DNA of 64,000 nucleotides from Diplolepis rosae (Eukaryota > Arthropoda > Insecta > Hymenoptera > Diplolepididae): positions 1,674,001 through 1,738,000 of the forward strand of contig JAPYXD010000746.1 of the NCBI GenBank assembly GCA_030998225.1, written 5' to 3'. Of this stretch, positions 44,097 to 56,927 are shown in pieces. Positions within the stretch are counted from its first letter, which is position 1; each line of letters opens with the position of its first letter. The notes beneath the pieces were generated by a model. That model ran no database searches, was not told where the DNA came from, and saw nothing but the letters and a program-made list of their open reading frames with translations. Made by a program: the position numbers and the translations under genes.

Positions 44097-45743
44097 CTAA
44101 GTGAGACCTGGCCTACACGCAAGAATTTCTCCCTTTCCAGGAACTGTGAATGCTGTGATGGGTTTGGAATTTTCCTCTAACAGTATTTGTAAATATGCTG
44201 ATTTTAAATCTATTTTTGAAATAAATTTTGCTGATCGTAAGGTGTCTAGAATTTCATTCATCAAAGGAATTGGGTACAGAACTTTTTTCGTAATTTTGTT
44301 TACTTTTCTAAAATCAAGACAAAACCTGTATACTCCATTCGGTTTTTTAATCATAACGATTGGGTTCGACCAGTCGAAACAAGAAGGTTCTATTATTCCC
44401 TGTTCTAACATCTTATATATTTCCTCGTTTATTTTTTCTTTTATTTTTGGGTTTACATGATAGTAGCTTTGCTTGATAGGGTCGTGGCCCTGAACATCTA
44501 TTTTATGTTGTGTTAGATTTGTTTGTTTTATTAAAATTCCTTCCAATTTCGCTTGTTGACTTTTATCCAGTTCAACAATGCCTTCGCATACTTCTGCTGC
44601 ATTATCCTTTGGTTCAACCTGCTTAGTTAGTTTACCCCCTATATTATTCACTAAAATTGCCTTGGTTTTAAAATTAATCCACGAGTTTTTATTCCTAATG
44701 TCGCTTATTCCATTTGAAGTTTGGATTTTTCTAGATTCTAATTTTTTACTAAGGTCGTTTTTTAACTCTTCTGGTAATTTGGCATTATAAAAAATTCTTG
44801 TTGTTATTATTTCCTCGTTTTCTTGATTTTCGTTACTGCACTGCGTCTTTAGGGTGAAGTTATCCAGGATTTGGAATCTGTTGTATACAGGAATGCTGTA
44901 AAAGCTCGGTATTTCTTTATTGGAGTTTTCTTTGGAATCTTGGGTGTTTTGTGTTTTTTGGGATGGGCCTGGGTTCTCATTTGCTTGATTGAGATCATTT
45001 AGGTTTCTTCCTATCATGGTTTTACCATTTTCTCTTTCACTTTTTAATTTTATTTTACCCCCGAATTTCGGTTTTAATTCTTTGTTATCGTTTTCTATAC
45101 TTTTCGTTTCTGACTTAGTCCGATTGCTTACCCTGGTTTGAATTTTACTATTCAGTTTATTTTCATTAATTTCGCTACTACTAGTTTTTATTGCCTTTCT
45201 CTTATCTGATGTAATGCGTTCAATGATTGGTCTGGGTAGGGACTGAGGTTTTGCCTCCATTTGATAGCGAGCTGGTGGGCTACCTGGTAGCCACCAAGTT
45301 TCGGTATCGTAATCTAAGGGGATTTTAAGGTTTTTAATCATGTCTGTCCCTAAAATACTTGTGGATCTTAGTTTAGGAACTAGTCGAAACGACACATGTT
45401 TAATGTCTTTACCGATTATAATAGGGATAATTACTTGTCCGATAATTTCTACGGTTCCTCCGTTCGCTACTGTTAGGATTTCGGAGGTCGGTATAGAGAT
45501 CGGGTAATTTAAACTTAAAATTTTCTCTAGGAGCTCTTTGTCAACGTAGGAATGTGTGGCTCCTGTATCAACTAATATTCTATATAAATTATTTTCAAAT
45601 TTTGTCATTAAATGGAACCTTGTTTCATTTAATTCTCCGATATCCGAATTTAAATATTCTAGCGTTTTGGTAATGGGTTTTGTTACCCTTCTTTCCATTA
45701 CCCGCCCTTTTAGTTTCCCTGGTTCTGGCTCAAATATGGACAT
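44097..45743 (-). pseudogene. Ty3/Gypsy pol fragment: protease and start of reverse transcriptase (-)
   Basis: A 548-codon open frame on the minus strand. Residues 55-66 (RILVDTGATHSY) are the aspartic protease active site (Asp59). A long charged linker follows, then reverse transcriptase from about residue 425 with EQGIIEPSCFDWSNPIVMIK, KPNGVYRFCLDFRKVN and KFISKIDLKSAYLQI (first catalytic Asp). The frame ends abruptly after AFTVPGKG, before the YxDD motif; the rest of reverse transcriptase, RNase H and integrase are absent. Pol overlaps the end of gag in another frame near 45735, as expected for programmed frameshifting in Gypsy elements. The truncated copy is inactive; the frame itself is otherwise undamaged. 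Confidence 0.88.
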
Positions 45744-47654
45744 TCCCTTTTGAAGTGTCCTGGTTCTTTACAGTTGTAACAATTTAACTGTGTTGAATTT
45801 TCACTTGCGTTCGCGTTCTGCAAATGTGTACCTTGTCTTAACTAATTTGAATTATCCTTTATTTTTTGTTCCAAATTCTGCTTTCCTGGTTTTGGTTCAC
45901 ATTGTTCGCAAATTGTTTTTGGGAATTTTTTTGCGTATTTTCTGCTGGGCTTTCTCGGTTTTCCGTTGGAAATTCTATGGTGGGTTGTGTTTGACCTGGA
46001 ACTCTATTTAACGTTAAGTGGTTCATCCTGGGTATTAGTTGGTCATATGTGTTGTACTGGAATCTGCCTTGATTATTCCAAAATCCGTGTTGAAATTCTT
46101 GCCAAAATCTGGATTGAGGGGTGTTTAGGATTGTAGGATATGAGTTACGTCTCTGTACATAAGGTGTTTGGTATTTAGTTCTATTATATCTTTGTAGTCT
46201 CCGTGGGACTGCAGGTATATTTTGTTGTTTTCTATTTTGGGAATTCTGGTTTTCCCCAATTTCTCTCATTGGTTCTGTTATTTGTAGTATTTGGGCTTTT
46301 ATTTTGGATTTTTTCAATTCGATTTCCCATTCCTTGCCCAAGTCTTCTAGTTCCTCGAATGTATCGAAGTCGTTACACTTGATGTACATCTTGTATTCGA
46401 TTCATAGGTTCTCATAAGCGCGACGCAATTACCATTCTAGAATTTTCCTGCGGTGGAGTTTTGTAAAAAGTTTCCTGATTTCGATCAAATAAGGGTGAAT
46501 GTCCTGGTTCCGTTTTTGGTTACATAATTTAATTTTTTGTTTTATCTCTTCCAAAAATGTTTCGTCCATGTATGTTCTTGTAAATTCTCTGAAAAAATCT
46601 GATAAGGTTCTCCACGAATTCCTATTGATCAAGCACCAATCTTTAGCGTCCTCAGTTAGCAGTGCGTCCAGGTTTTCTAAAATATCCCTACTACTTATTT
46701 GGTACCCGCTTTTGAATCTTTTTAGGTCGTCCAAAAAATGGGCCGGGCTATCTTCTTTATTGTTCCTAAATTTCAGTGGCCAATTGCTCATTACTTGGAA
46801 CGGGGATTGGGTCATTCCAAAAGGAAAGTGTGTTGTTGTCCTAGGGTAATTGCCGATTTTCTCATTTAATTCCGACTCGTCTTCCGTTTCTCGATCGTTT
46901 CGCGCCACTCCTGAACGTCTGGTTGGTCTATTCCGAATTTTTGCTCGGCGTGTTCTATCTTGATTGAAATTTTCCCCTAATTCCAGTGGTTCACTGTCGT
47001 CTGTATTAGAATTTAAGTGGACGTTCTTTCTTCTATTTCTTAAATTTGCCGCTTGTTTATTTATTATTTCATTTCTTCTTTTCAAATTTTCCTATTCCGA
47101 TTTTCCTTAGTTCCTACATTCCTTTTAAAATGAACTGTGGGCTGTGGGTTTCGCTGTTCTATTTACCCCTTTGTTTTTGTTTTCTATTTCTCGAATGAAT
47201 TTTTCGCGTTCCCTAATTACTTTTCATCGTAATGTTTTAGCAGTTAATTTGCTTCTGCTAAGAATTGATTATTATCCTCTAAAAAGGAGTCTATCGGGAA
47301 TATCTCATTGCTGTCTGGTTGGGGATTGTTTGACTTTGAGACGTCTGGAAAAGGTAAATCTATACCGTCCCAGAGAAGGGATTGGTTGGAGGTATTTGGG
47401 ACTGTTCTTCTATTTTGTAAAGCTTCTACATTTGTTTGCCTAAATCCTCTGCCACGTCCTGCAGAGCGGTTTATTATTTTGGGGATTGCTCCCGTGCTAC
47501 TCTGGGTTACTGATTGTCCTGTTGGTAGGCTAACAAAATTTATTTCTGGGTTTGGATGCCCCCTTGCTTCCTCAAGATTTAAATTTTCCTGTTCTGGTTC
47601 TACTTGTCTATCGTTCGCCATTTTGTTTTTAATGTGGCCTGATCTAAGTAACAT
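45735..47654 (-). pseudogene. Gypsy gag with CCHC zinc knuckle, fragmented (-)
   Basis: Read leftward: 47654-47244 is an N-terminal low-complexity part (GRGRGFRQTN); 47085-46429 holds the capsid-like region (PFQVMSNWPLKFRNNKEDSP, LTEDAKDWCLINRNSWRTLS); 46389-45859 is a Gln/Asn/Arg-rich C-terminal region. The nucleocapsid zinc knuckle (CYNCKEPGHFKREC, a C-x2-C-x4-H-x4-C box) lies at about 45745-45790, just before the gag stop. Frame breaks near 47090-47240, 46390-46430 and about 45790-45858 show that it is degraded. Products would form the particle that packages element RNA. This gag differs from that of the plus-strand relic. Confidence 0.82.
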
Positions 47655-47664
47655 TAGTGTATAA

Positions 47665-48380
47665 TGCTGAAAAAAATTCTATTTTTGATTAAATTAATTT
47701 CTGTTCCTACTATGTTTACTATTATCTCACTGTACCTTGTAGGTCTAATTATTTCGCCTTAATGTACTCGAAGCTCCTTACAGTATCTACCATACTCAGG
47801 ACTTTTCTGAGTCAACTGTACTTCGAACTTTTCTGAGTCGACTGTGCTTTGAATAAAATTTTGTATTTCAAATAATATTTCAACTTATATTATCTGTAAA
47901 TTCCTTAGGTGTTTATATTTTCGTTTAGTCTTATTTTCGCCGGGGATGCTTTGTTTATAAGATACAGTTCGACCTTATGACTGTTGATAGGTGGAAGCGT
48001 ATCGTTTAACCGCGCGCTTTTGCCTTCTACTTGTATGCTACCTACGCTTCGTCAATTCCCTTACTTCTATTAATATTTTATTTCTACTCTAGCTTAATTA
48101 TTTTATTTCTATCAATTTCTTATTTCTATTTTTCCATAAAGGCTAACCATTTCATGACTAATTTTCTCAATATTTAGGCTACACTTAGCAAACAGTTATT
48201 TCTTTTTGTTCAATTTCAATTCAATTTTTTCGAGGGTTTTCATCCAAGTTGGTTTTCTAATCACTTATGAAACTACTCATTTGTATCGAATCCAACATAA
48301 TTTTAATATTAAAATCACACATTTACCTAAGCTAAACAAGCAATAGATAAATAGTATTCGAAAAAAAACTTACAGCCAAC
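47665..48380 (-). repeat. Probable 5' LTR of the minus-strand Gypsy element
   Basis: Upstream of gag on the minus strand, a noncoding stretch may begin TGTTGGCTGTAAG at 48380 and holds a TATAAACAAAG box near 47960. No second LTR copy survives because the 3' half is deleted, so both edges are inferred. A primer-binding site could not be fixed. Confidence 0.35.
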
Positions 48381-48484
48381 ACAAGCGTCAAAGTTTCAGT
48401 CTCGTAATATTCCAATAATCCTTTTATTTATACTTATATATTGAAATTTTAATTTAAAATATGTTATGTATTCTGAAGGTTTTT

Positions 48485-49120
48485 TCAAAAAATCAGCCTT
48501 AAACAACACATTCTTATCATGACACTTGCGCTTCGCGTTCGAATTTCTCTATACATTTCTGTAACTTTCTAATAATTTACAAGATTACAAAAAATCTATT
48601 TTCTTCCAAATATTTAGAAAAGGAAGAGAATTCATAGACTCTTTTTGAGGAATCGATTTTTTGTATTATCGCTTATTTTGTATCTCACATGTTTTGATTA
48701 AAAAATGGAATTTTTGATTTTCAATAGTGTTTTTTGAAAACCAAAACATAAAGTATACATCTTGTCAAAAAATGTCCTACTGAGAATTTTTAGACCTCAT
48801 GTAGGCAAATAATTTTCCATCTCAACGTTTTTTTCGTATGTCACATATTTTGTTCAAATAATGGAATTTTTTAATTTTAAACGTATTTTTTAAAATTAAA
48901 ATGAAAAATATACGTTTTATCAGAAACTATTTCGGAAAATATTTGTATATATTATTGAAACGAACAATTCTCCATTCTTACGTTTTTTTCGTATTTCACA
49001 TATTTCAGTTAAAAAATTGAATTTCGTATTTTCAATGGTATTTTTTTTTTAATTGAAAAGAAAAATATACATATTATGAAAAAATGTTGTAGCTCAAACT
49101 TCTATAGATCTTTATATCAT
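48485..49120 (-). repeat. Repeat R, truncated copy 2 (-)
   Basis: Starts CACATTCTTATCATGACACT and GCGCTTCGCGTTCGA, followed by several diverged units with CGTTTTTTTCGTAT and CACATATTTT. It stops before the TCTG tract, next to the palindrome at 49171. Confidence 0.8.
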
Positions 49121-49170
49121 ATAGGTTTGGTTTCGTCGGTCTTGCGGTTAATAAAACAACATTCTATAAA

Positions 49171-50166
49171 ATTTTTTTCATTTCTCATTATTTTGGCATA
49201 GGGTCAGATTCTTTTTATTTCTTCGATTAAAATTTTCACTATTAAATATAAAAATACTCTAACAGAAAGCAAGGCAAACGTTTCGGCCACAAATGGGGGC
49301 CCTCTTCAGTGCCATAAATTCAAAGATCAATTCAAAATTTCTGTAAAACGGAATAATTAAAATAAGGATTATCATAAAATTAAAAAACTTATCTCATAGC
49401 TTGCAATTCAAAATGAAGTAGTCCAGTATGCAGCATCGCGAATTGAAAAAATATTTAGAGTTCACTGTGAATAAAGAACCGGAAAACATAAAAAATTTTT
49501 TGCACACGAACCGACCGCAATTTGAAAAAATTTTATTATTAAAGAACGATGCCAAATTGGTTATCAATGGCAAAACGCGAACAAGGTTTACATTTTTTAA
49601 AAACTTTTCGTGAAGACTTTGTTACCGAAGTCTCTCACAGAATGATCTGAACTGTTTTCGAAACCGACTCGGAACATGTGGCTTTGCTGAGTCGGTTTCG
49701 AAAACAGTTCAGATCGTTCTGTGAGAGACTCCGGTAACAAAGTCTTCACGAAAAGTTTTTAAAAAATGTAAACACCAATTTGGCATCGTTTTTTAATAAT
49801 AAAATCTTTTCAAATTGCGGTCGGTTCGCGTGCAAAAAATTTTTTATGTTTTCCGGTTCTTTATTCACAGTGAACTCTAAATATTTTTTCAATTCGTGAT
49901 GCTGCATACTGGACTACTTCATTTGGAATTGCAAGCTATGAGATAAGTTTTTCAATTTTATGATAATCCTTATTTTAATTATTCCGTTTTACAGAAATTT
50001 TGAATTAATCTTTGAATTTATGGCACTGAAGAGGGCCCCCATATGTGGCCGAAACGTTTGCCTTGCTTTCTGTTAGAGTATTTTTATATTTAATAGTGAA
50101 AATTTTAATCGAAGAAAATAAAAAGAATCTGACCCTATGCCAAAATAATGAGAAATGAAAAAAATT
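49171..50166. mobile_element. 1-kb palindromic element with ribozyme-like core
   Basis: Arms mirror each other around 49668 (ACCGACTCGG...TGAGTCGGTTTC at the centre). The left arm has about 25 bases near 49560-49585 that the right lacks; otherwise substitutions are few. Each arm carries CACTGAAGAGGGCCCCCAT then GTGGCCGAAACG. A diverged half copy is at 51590-51920. Short frames on both strands are shadows. Confidence 0.88.
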
Positions 50167-50439
50167 CTTTGAATTTTGGTTCAATATAATAGCAGACATG
50201 TTATCAAACATGTCACTTTAAAATTCTATAAAAAACTCCTTCATTATATTTGGTCAAAAATTCTCCTATGCTTCAACCTCACTGCGGGTCTTTTTCAAGG
50301 AATATATATGTCACTAAAAATTGAACAAATCAATTTACTATCAAATTTCTTTTCCAAAGAGAACTATTTTATGTCGTGTTGATATAATAAATAAGTATGT
50401 ACATAAATTACAAAGAAACGAAAGCACACATGAAATTCA

Positions 50440-51570
50440 ATTTACTTAAGGCTCTATCGGCCTTAAGGAACACATTCTCATCATGACACTCGCGCTTCGC
50501 GCTCGATTTTCTGTATGCATTTTTGTAACTTTTTAATAAATTACATGATTATTGATAAATTTATTTTCTTCCAAATATCTCAAAAAGGAAAAACAATCGT
50601 AGACTTTATTTAAGGAAACGATTTTGCAGAACAACGCTTATTTCGTATCTCACATATTTTGGTGAAAAAAATCGAATTTTTTCAATATTAAAAATCAACA
50701 AATTAAAATATACATCCTGTCGAGAAATTTCTCGATAAGAATGTGTAGACCTTATTTAGCCAAACAATTTTTCATCTCAAAGTTTTTTTTGTATCTCACA
50801 TATTTTGTCTAAAAAATTGAATTTTTGAATTTTAATCGTATTTTTTGGAATTGAAACGAAAAATATATGTTTTATCAGAAACTGTGTGAGACAAAACTTG
50901 TAGATCTTTTTGAAACTAACAACTTTGTATTCTTACGTTTTTTTCTTATTTTACATATTATTGTTAAAAAATTGAATTTTGGATTTTCAATAGTTTTTTT
51001 TTTAATTAAAAAGAAAAATATGCATCTTATGAAAAAATGATATAATGCAAATTTATAGGTCTTTATTTATTCAATAATATTGTATCATAACGTTTTTTCG
51101 TATCTCGTATAATTTAACTGGAAAATGGAATTTTGATATTGACTTTTTTCGAATTTGAATATGCTGTAACATTTCTAATTTTGATTTAATCAAAAAATGT
51201 TATCAGGATAATTTTTAGAGATTTATGAGCACTATCTAAAACCAGTATTGAAATTTTTGATTTTTTAAAAAAATTATTTTCAAAAACACAAAATTCAACC
51301 CCTCAATTTTGATTGGATGTGGCTCGTTAACGAACTTGTCCTTACTTTTTCGGCTCCGATAAAGTGTACCAAAGCTCAATTCAATCTGATAATTCTATCG
51401 AGAGTTATGCCGCACACGACCTACAGACAGACAGACAGACAGACAGACACTTTCGTAAAAACCATTTTTTCTGACTCAGGGGGTCTCAAAACGTAAAGAT
51501 TTGATGAAAATTTCGAAAGTCATTTTTCACATAAAACCAATACCTTCTCATCCATGATGAGAATGTAAAA
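50440..51570 (-). repeat. Repeat R, full copy 3 (-)
   Basis: Reads from TTAAGGAACACATTCTCATC through GCGCTTCGCGCTCGA, four diverged internal units, TTATGCCGCACACGACC, an (AGAC)n tract at 51424-51450, to CTTCTCATCCATGATGAGAA near 51565. It is essentially complete and inverted relative to copies 1 and 5. Confidence 0.85.
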
Positions 51571-51589
51571 AACAAACAAAAATTCGGGC

Positions 51590-51920
51590 CTGTTGTTTAC
51601 AAATTTGTAAGTTTTTCGTTCATTTTATCCGGTTTTCTATATACAGTGAATTCTACATATTTTTTCCAATTCGTGTTGTTGCTAACTGGACTTCTTCATT
51701 TTGAATTGCAAGCAATGAGATAAGTTTTTGAGTTTCATTATTATCCTTATTTTAACTATCTTCTACATTTTTATTGTTTTTTATCGTAAGTAGCATTGAT
51801 AATATTAATAGAAGAAAATATAAAGGGGCTGACCCAATGCCAAAAAAATGAGAAATTAACAAAAATTCTGTGAATTTTGGGTCAATATAATAGCAGACAT
51901 GTCATCAAGCATGTTACTTT
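51590..51920 (+). repeat. Diverged half of the 49171-50166 palindrome
   Basis: Matches the right arm in order: CCGGTTTTCTATATACAGTG, AATTCGTGTTG, ATTTTGAATTGCAAGC-ATGA, CTGACCCAATGCCAAAA, TCAATATAATAGCAGACATG. The ribozyme-like motif is missing here. Confidence 0.75.
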
Positions 51921-51924
51921 ACAG

Positions 51925-52300
51925 TTATTACTCTTGTAGATCTTTATGTAGTAAACAGTTTTTTATCATAACTTTTATTCGTATCTCGTATAATTTAACT
52001 GGAAAATGGATATTGACTTTTTTCAAGTTTTAATATACTGTGACTTTCTTAATTTTATTTTAATTGCAAAATATTATGAGGATAATTAGTAGAGCTTTAC
52101 GAGAATTATCAGAAACCAGTCTTAAAATTTTTGATTTTTTCATAAAGTTTTTTTCAAAAACACAAAAAATGCTCCTATTTTGACAATTTTTGTCATATGT
52201 AGCTGGTTAACGAACTTGTCCTTACTTTTTCAGCTGCGATAATGTATGCCAAAGCTCAATTCAATCCGACAATTTTTTTCTATCCAGAGTTATTGGGTAT
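51925..52300 (-). repeat. Repeat R, truncated copy 4 (-)
   Basis: Carries GTAGATCTTTATGTAGTAAA, CGTATCTCGTATAATTTAAC, GTTAACGAACTTGTCCTTAC and CCAAAGCTCAATTCAATCC. It breaks near the GCATAACTCTC region before the TCTG tract. It is more diverged than copies 1, 3 and 5. Confidence 0.78.
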
Positions 52301-52302
52301 AT

Positions 52303-52420
52303 GCTAACATCTCTACAGCTTCATTGGCATGTTCTTTGCATTGAAAAATAAGTTTTGTATCACATGACTAAAAATATTCATTACTATAAAATTTGCTAGT
52401 ACATATTTTTAACATATGTA
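52303..52420 (-). pseudogene. Inverted scrap of a P-type transposase C-terminus
   Basis: TGCTAACATCTCTACAGCTT to CATTGAAAAATAA is the reverse complement of the last 20 or so codons of the transposase relic at 57522-58203. The next 60 bases match the complement of 58335-58400. The two pieces are in swapped order compared with that locus, so this is a rearranged fragment. Confidence 0.65.
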
Positions 52421-53571
52421 TATATGTCTTTGGTTATGTTCGACATATTCCTTACAGGGAATATAGATATATTAGATACTTTATCAGATATAGCTGATTT
52501 TTTTCGTCTTTTTTCATTATATTCAATCAATTTTTGTAAGTATTGAACTTCGCGGAAAAATATGAACATATGTATTCATTTTAATATGACGTGTTTTGCA
52601 GGAAAGATAAACTATCGTTTATAATAATAATATTAAAATATTTATTTTAATTACTTTATACTTAGTATTTTTTACGCGTATGATAAAATATCATTATATA
52701 AAATCTGGTCTAATATTTTATTTCCAGATACGTTCATATTAATCATCACGGTACTTATTTAACTCCAAAATTTATCTTTATATCCCTTCAATCCATGATG
52801 TCTGTGAAGTTAGCACTGCAACTATTAAATATCGTACTTTTTATTTTTGGAATCGTTTGGTGGTCGTTAGGTGGTCGTTTGGTGGTGGTTTTTAATGTTT
52901 GGTGGTTGGAAATAAAAAAAATATAAAATTTTGAAAATTGTAGTGCTAACTTCACGCTTACACTACACTTTTTAAAATTTTCCAAAAATTTCTTTTGGAG
53001 TCGTTTGGTGGTCCTTTGGTGGTCGTTAGGTGGTGGTTTTTAATGTTTGGTGGTTGAAAATAAAAAAATTGTAGTGCTAACTTCACGCTTGCACTACACT
53101 TTAATGTTTATCAAAAATTTGATGTCGAATCGTTTGGTGGTTGTTAGGTGGTGGCTTTTATGTTTTGGTGGTCAAAATTAAAAAAGATACAGAATTTTGT
53201 AATTTCACTTCTTTGCAGCTATATAACCCCTTTCGTGCTTATTTTGAACTTATTTTGTTTATAGAAAATAGAAATTCATTTTTTTGTGGAAAAAGTTATT
53301 TTTTTCATCTGAAATTAATTAAGAATGTTTCAAGAATAATTATAATAATTATATTTATTTAAAATTTCTGATGTGATTATATATATATATATGAGGGCAT
53401 ATAAAACCTCTATGCACTGCCGAATGGTGTCGCTCTTGTGCACTTGTATTCAAATTCAAACTACTTCTTGCTGCAACATTTATTTTTTTTATTAGAAATA
53501 GGACAGGGATTTTGACATTAACTTATTATTGTTTCTATAATAAATTGAAAGGTCAACTTTTAACATATGTA

Positions 53572-53667
53572 ATTATAAAAACTTATTTACTAATATTTAT
53601 TGATTAAGAAATTTGGAATAATATTGGAAAAAAGAATACGCTTATCTTGTTAAAAACACTGGGTACC
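53572..53667 (+). repeat. 95-bp direct repeat inside element C, copy 1
   Basis: ATTATAAAAACTTATTTACT to AAAACACTGGGTA, repeated in the same orientation at 56628-56722 with a few changes, although the sequence outside it is inverted. This bounds the central 3-kb segment. Confidence 0.8.
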
Positions 53668-53669
53668 CG

Positions 53670-53880
53670 TGTGGAAAAGCCGACTGGGGCCAGACTGGGT
53701 TCCAATCAGATTGCACATTCACCAGGCTGGCCCCAGCTGGGCTGTCTGCCTGGGGCCCATTTTGGGTTGTAACGCTCAGCCCAACCAAAGCCCATCTTTG
53801 GGAAAACTGATTGGGCCCAACTTGTACAATCCGTTCCCTGCCCAGATAATAAATGGGTTTTAAATGGGTAGTTGTTCTTT
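53670..53880. repeat. GC-rich GGGCCCA block
   Basis: A 200-bp island with repeated TGGGCC/GGCCCA words (CTGGGGCCCATTTTGGGTTG, ACTGATTGGGCCCAACTTG). It resembles in style, not sequence, the 97-bp repeat at 13115. Frames on both strands look like by-products of the composition. Confidence 0.6.
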
Positions 53881-53884
53881 TGCC

Positions 53885-55117
53885 CACACGAAAAAAAATA
53901 GTTAAAGTAATTTTACTCAACTCTGTCGATTAAACTTGGGACATAAGGACATTTGAACATCTATTAAATCCTAGTCGGGTAAAATCAATTTGATATATAC
54001 CTAATTCACCCAAAGTGAATAACAATAAGCGTTACATAGGGAATAGTAAGGAGTTGAGTAAAACGTTATCGACAACAGGGCACCAACATGCGTCAGTGGG
54101 TTAACATAAAATGTATAAGTATATCACCGACGCTTGAGGTGCTTCAAACCCTAGTTGGGTAAAATGAGCATCGGGCGTAATATTTCAACTGGCAATTGTA
54201 TGGTTCTCTTGAATAAAAAAAAATTCCTACCTCGATCCTGCCAATAGTCATCCGGTACATACATAAACAACATACAAATACATTCGCACCATCCAGACGT
54301 AGCCAATCACATTTCAAATCAGAGATACACTTAAACACATAACCTTACATATATAAACCTAATAAGTACACACTTATATATAGTACGATACGCTTTCGTC
54401 GAATCACGCACACGCTCGCTTACAATGCTGAGATATTAAATTTGAAACTTTCTTATATAGTGACTGCCTGAGTTATTCAGAGCTTGTGAGAGTAAGTGCC
54501 GTCAATAAAATTTTTGAGCCTTACTCAAGTAAAAATAAATCAACTTTTTTCATAAATGACTGATAAAATATTTTTACAAATTAATATAATTAATTAATTA
54601 TTATAACTATGATGATTAATATATATAATATAATTATTAAATTACATTTAGTATACATTTTTATTATACGACGTATGAAGTTTAGTGAAACTAAATTTTC
54701 AAATGTACATTAAAAAATTGCATTATTATTAAGAAGTATTATGTATAAAAACATTTAAAAGGTTCTTTTAATTTCTGTGTTTTATATTTTCAAAATATGG
54801 ATTATACATTTGCGAATTCCAAATTATTATTCTGCCTGAGTAATTTATGTGATATTTCATATTTTATGTAATACACTTATAGACTTTTTTTTGTTTAAAT
54901 TTTCATAATATTAATTTAATTTTAAGAATTTAAGTTTTTGAAATTAAAAATTTTTTATGTGTGCCCAAGGCGCAGATTACATTCATTCGTTCCTGCCTGA
55001 ATAGATGTAGCTGTTGGAATAAATCTTGCGATTCACGGTTTACTCAACTCTCGATTGAAGCGTAGAGTAGAATGAACGGAAAGCTCTACTATTTTTGTGA
55101 TTTAATAAAAGATTGAT
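53885..55117. other. AT-rich interior of element C with weak inverted repeat
   Basis: Begins CACACGAAAAAAAATAG, like other MITE ends here. TTTTACTCAACTCTGTCGAT near 53915 faces GGAGTTGAGTAAAACG near 54052. TAGTCGGGTAAAAT and TAGTTGGGTAAAAT are direct echoes. No gene is supported. Confidence 0.45.
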
Positions 55118-55238
55118 TTTTACATTCTCATCATGGATGAGAAGGTATTGGTTTTATGTGAAAAATGACTTTCGAAATTTTCATCAAATCTTTACGTTTT
55201 GAGACCCCCTGAGTCAGAAAAAATGGTTTTTACGAAAG

Positions 55239-55273
<35 letters not shown>

Positions 55274-56390
55274 AGGTCGTGTGCGGCATAACTCTCGATA
55301 GAATTATCAGATTGAATTGAGCTCTGGTACACTTTATCGGAGCCGAAAAAGTAAGGACAAGTTCGTTAACCAGCCACATCCAATCAAAATTGAGGGATTG
55401 AGCACTACTTTTGTGTTTTTGAAAATAACTTTTTTAAAAAATCATAAATGTCAATACTGGTTTTTGATAGTGCTCATAAATCTCTACAAATTATCCTGAT
55501 AACATTTTTTGATTAAATCAAAATTAGAAATGTTACAGCATATTGAAATTCGAAAAAAGTCAATATCAAAATTCCATTTTCAAGTTAAATTATACGAGAT
55601 ACGAAAAAACGTTATGATACAATATTATTAAATAAATAAAGACCTACAAATTTGAATTGTAACATTTTTTCATAAGATGCATATTTATCTTTTTAATTAA
55701 AAAAAAAAACTATTGAAAATCCAAAATTCAATTTTTTAGCAATAATATTCGAAACACGAAAAAAACGTAAGAATACAAAGTTGTTTGTTTCAAAAAGATC
55801 TACAAATTTTGTCTGACACAGTTTCTGATAAAACATATATTTTTCGTTTCAATTCCAAAAAATACGATTAAAATTCAAAAATTCCATTTTTTAGACAAAA
55901 TATGAGAGATACAAAAAAAAACGTTTAGATGGAAAATTGTTTGCCTAAATGAGGTCTACAAATTCTCATTAAGACATTTCGGGACAGGATGTATATTTTA
56001 TGTTTTGATTATGAATATTAAAAAAATCCGATTTTTTTCACCAAAATATGTGAGATACGAAATAAGCGTTGTTCTGCAAAATCGTTTCCTTAAATAAAGT
56101 CTACGATTGTTTTTCCTTTTTGAGAGATTTGGAAGAAAATAAATTATTTTAATCACGTAATTTATTAAAAAGTTACTGAAATATATACAGAAAATCGAGC
56201 GCGAAGCGCGAGCGCCATGATGAGAATGTATTCCTTAAGGCTGATAGAGCCTTACGTAAATTGAATTTCCTGTTTCACTTAATTTCAAAAAGAAATTGAG
56301 TGACTTTGAGAAAATGTGTAATTCACATCATCTGTGATATTATTATAAAATTGGTTTGAGCTTCATTATCAAATTATTTATAGTTATACT
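55118..56390 (+). repeat. Repeat R, full copy 5 (+)
   Basis: Begins TTTACATTCTCATCATGGAT, has a longer (TCTG)n tract at 55240-55275 than copy 1, the same internal units, GCGCGAAGCGCGAGCG near 56200, then the tail shared with copy 1 (GGTTTGAGCTTCA). Confidence 0.87.
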
Positions 56391-56627
56391 ACGAGCAGCC
56401 CTATCCAACTCCTCCGTTTTTGCATGGAACGCGTCTGTAATTACTTTGCGAAATTTAAAACAGTTTTCTACTTAAATTTATATAAGTATTACTGATGATG
56501 GAAAGATATTGATAAACACAAGTGTCCAACATAGATACATACAATAATTCTCTAAGATTACAAAGAAATTCCAATTATAAATAGAAAATATATTAATAAT
56601 ATATAGTTATAATACATAATATATAAT

Positions 56628-56722
56628 TATAAAAACATATTTACTAATATTTATTGATTAAGAAATTTGGAATAATATAGGAAAAAAGAATACGCTTATC
56701 TTGTTAAAAACACTGGGTATGT
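56628..56722 (+). repeat. 95-bp direct repeat inside element C, copy 2
   Basis: Same orientation as 53572-53667. It is followed by the inverted right arm (GTTAATAGTTGACCTTTC). Direct repeats inside an inverted frame suggest a central insertion or recombination. Confidence 0.8.
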
Positions 56723-56889
56723 TAATAGTTGACCTTTCAATTTATTATAGAAACAATAATAAATTAATGACAAAATCCCTGTCCTATTTCTAATAAAAAA
56801 AATAAATGTTGCAGCAAGAAGTAGTTTGAATTTGAATACAAGTGCACAAGAGCGACACCATTCGGCAGTGCATAGAGGTTTTATATGCC

Positions 56890-56927
<38 letters not shown>

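Noticed and set aside
44101..47664. Plus-strand frames of 60-119 codons across the minus-strand Gypsy element
   Set aside because: Antisense shadows of gag and pol; hydrophobic composition comes from the complementary codons.
53642..53920. Frames on both strands in the GGGCCCA block
   Set aside because: Open by composition; repeated TGGGCC words explain them.
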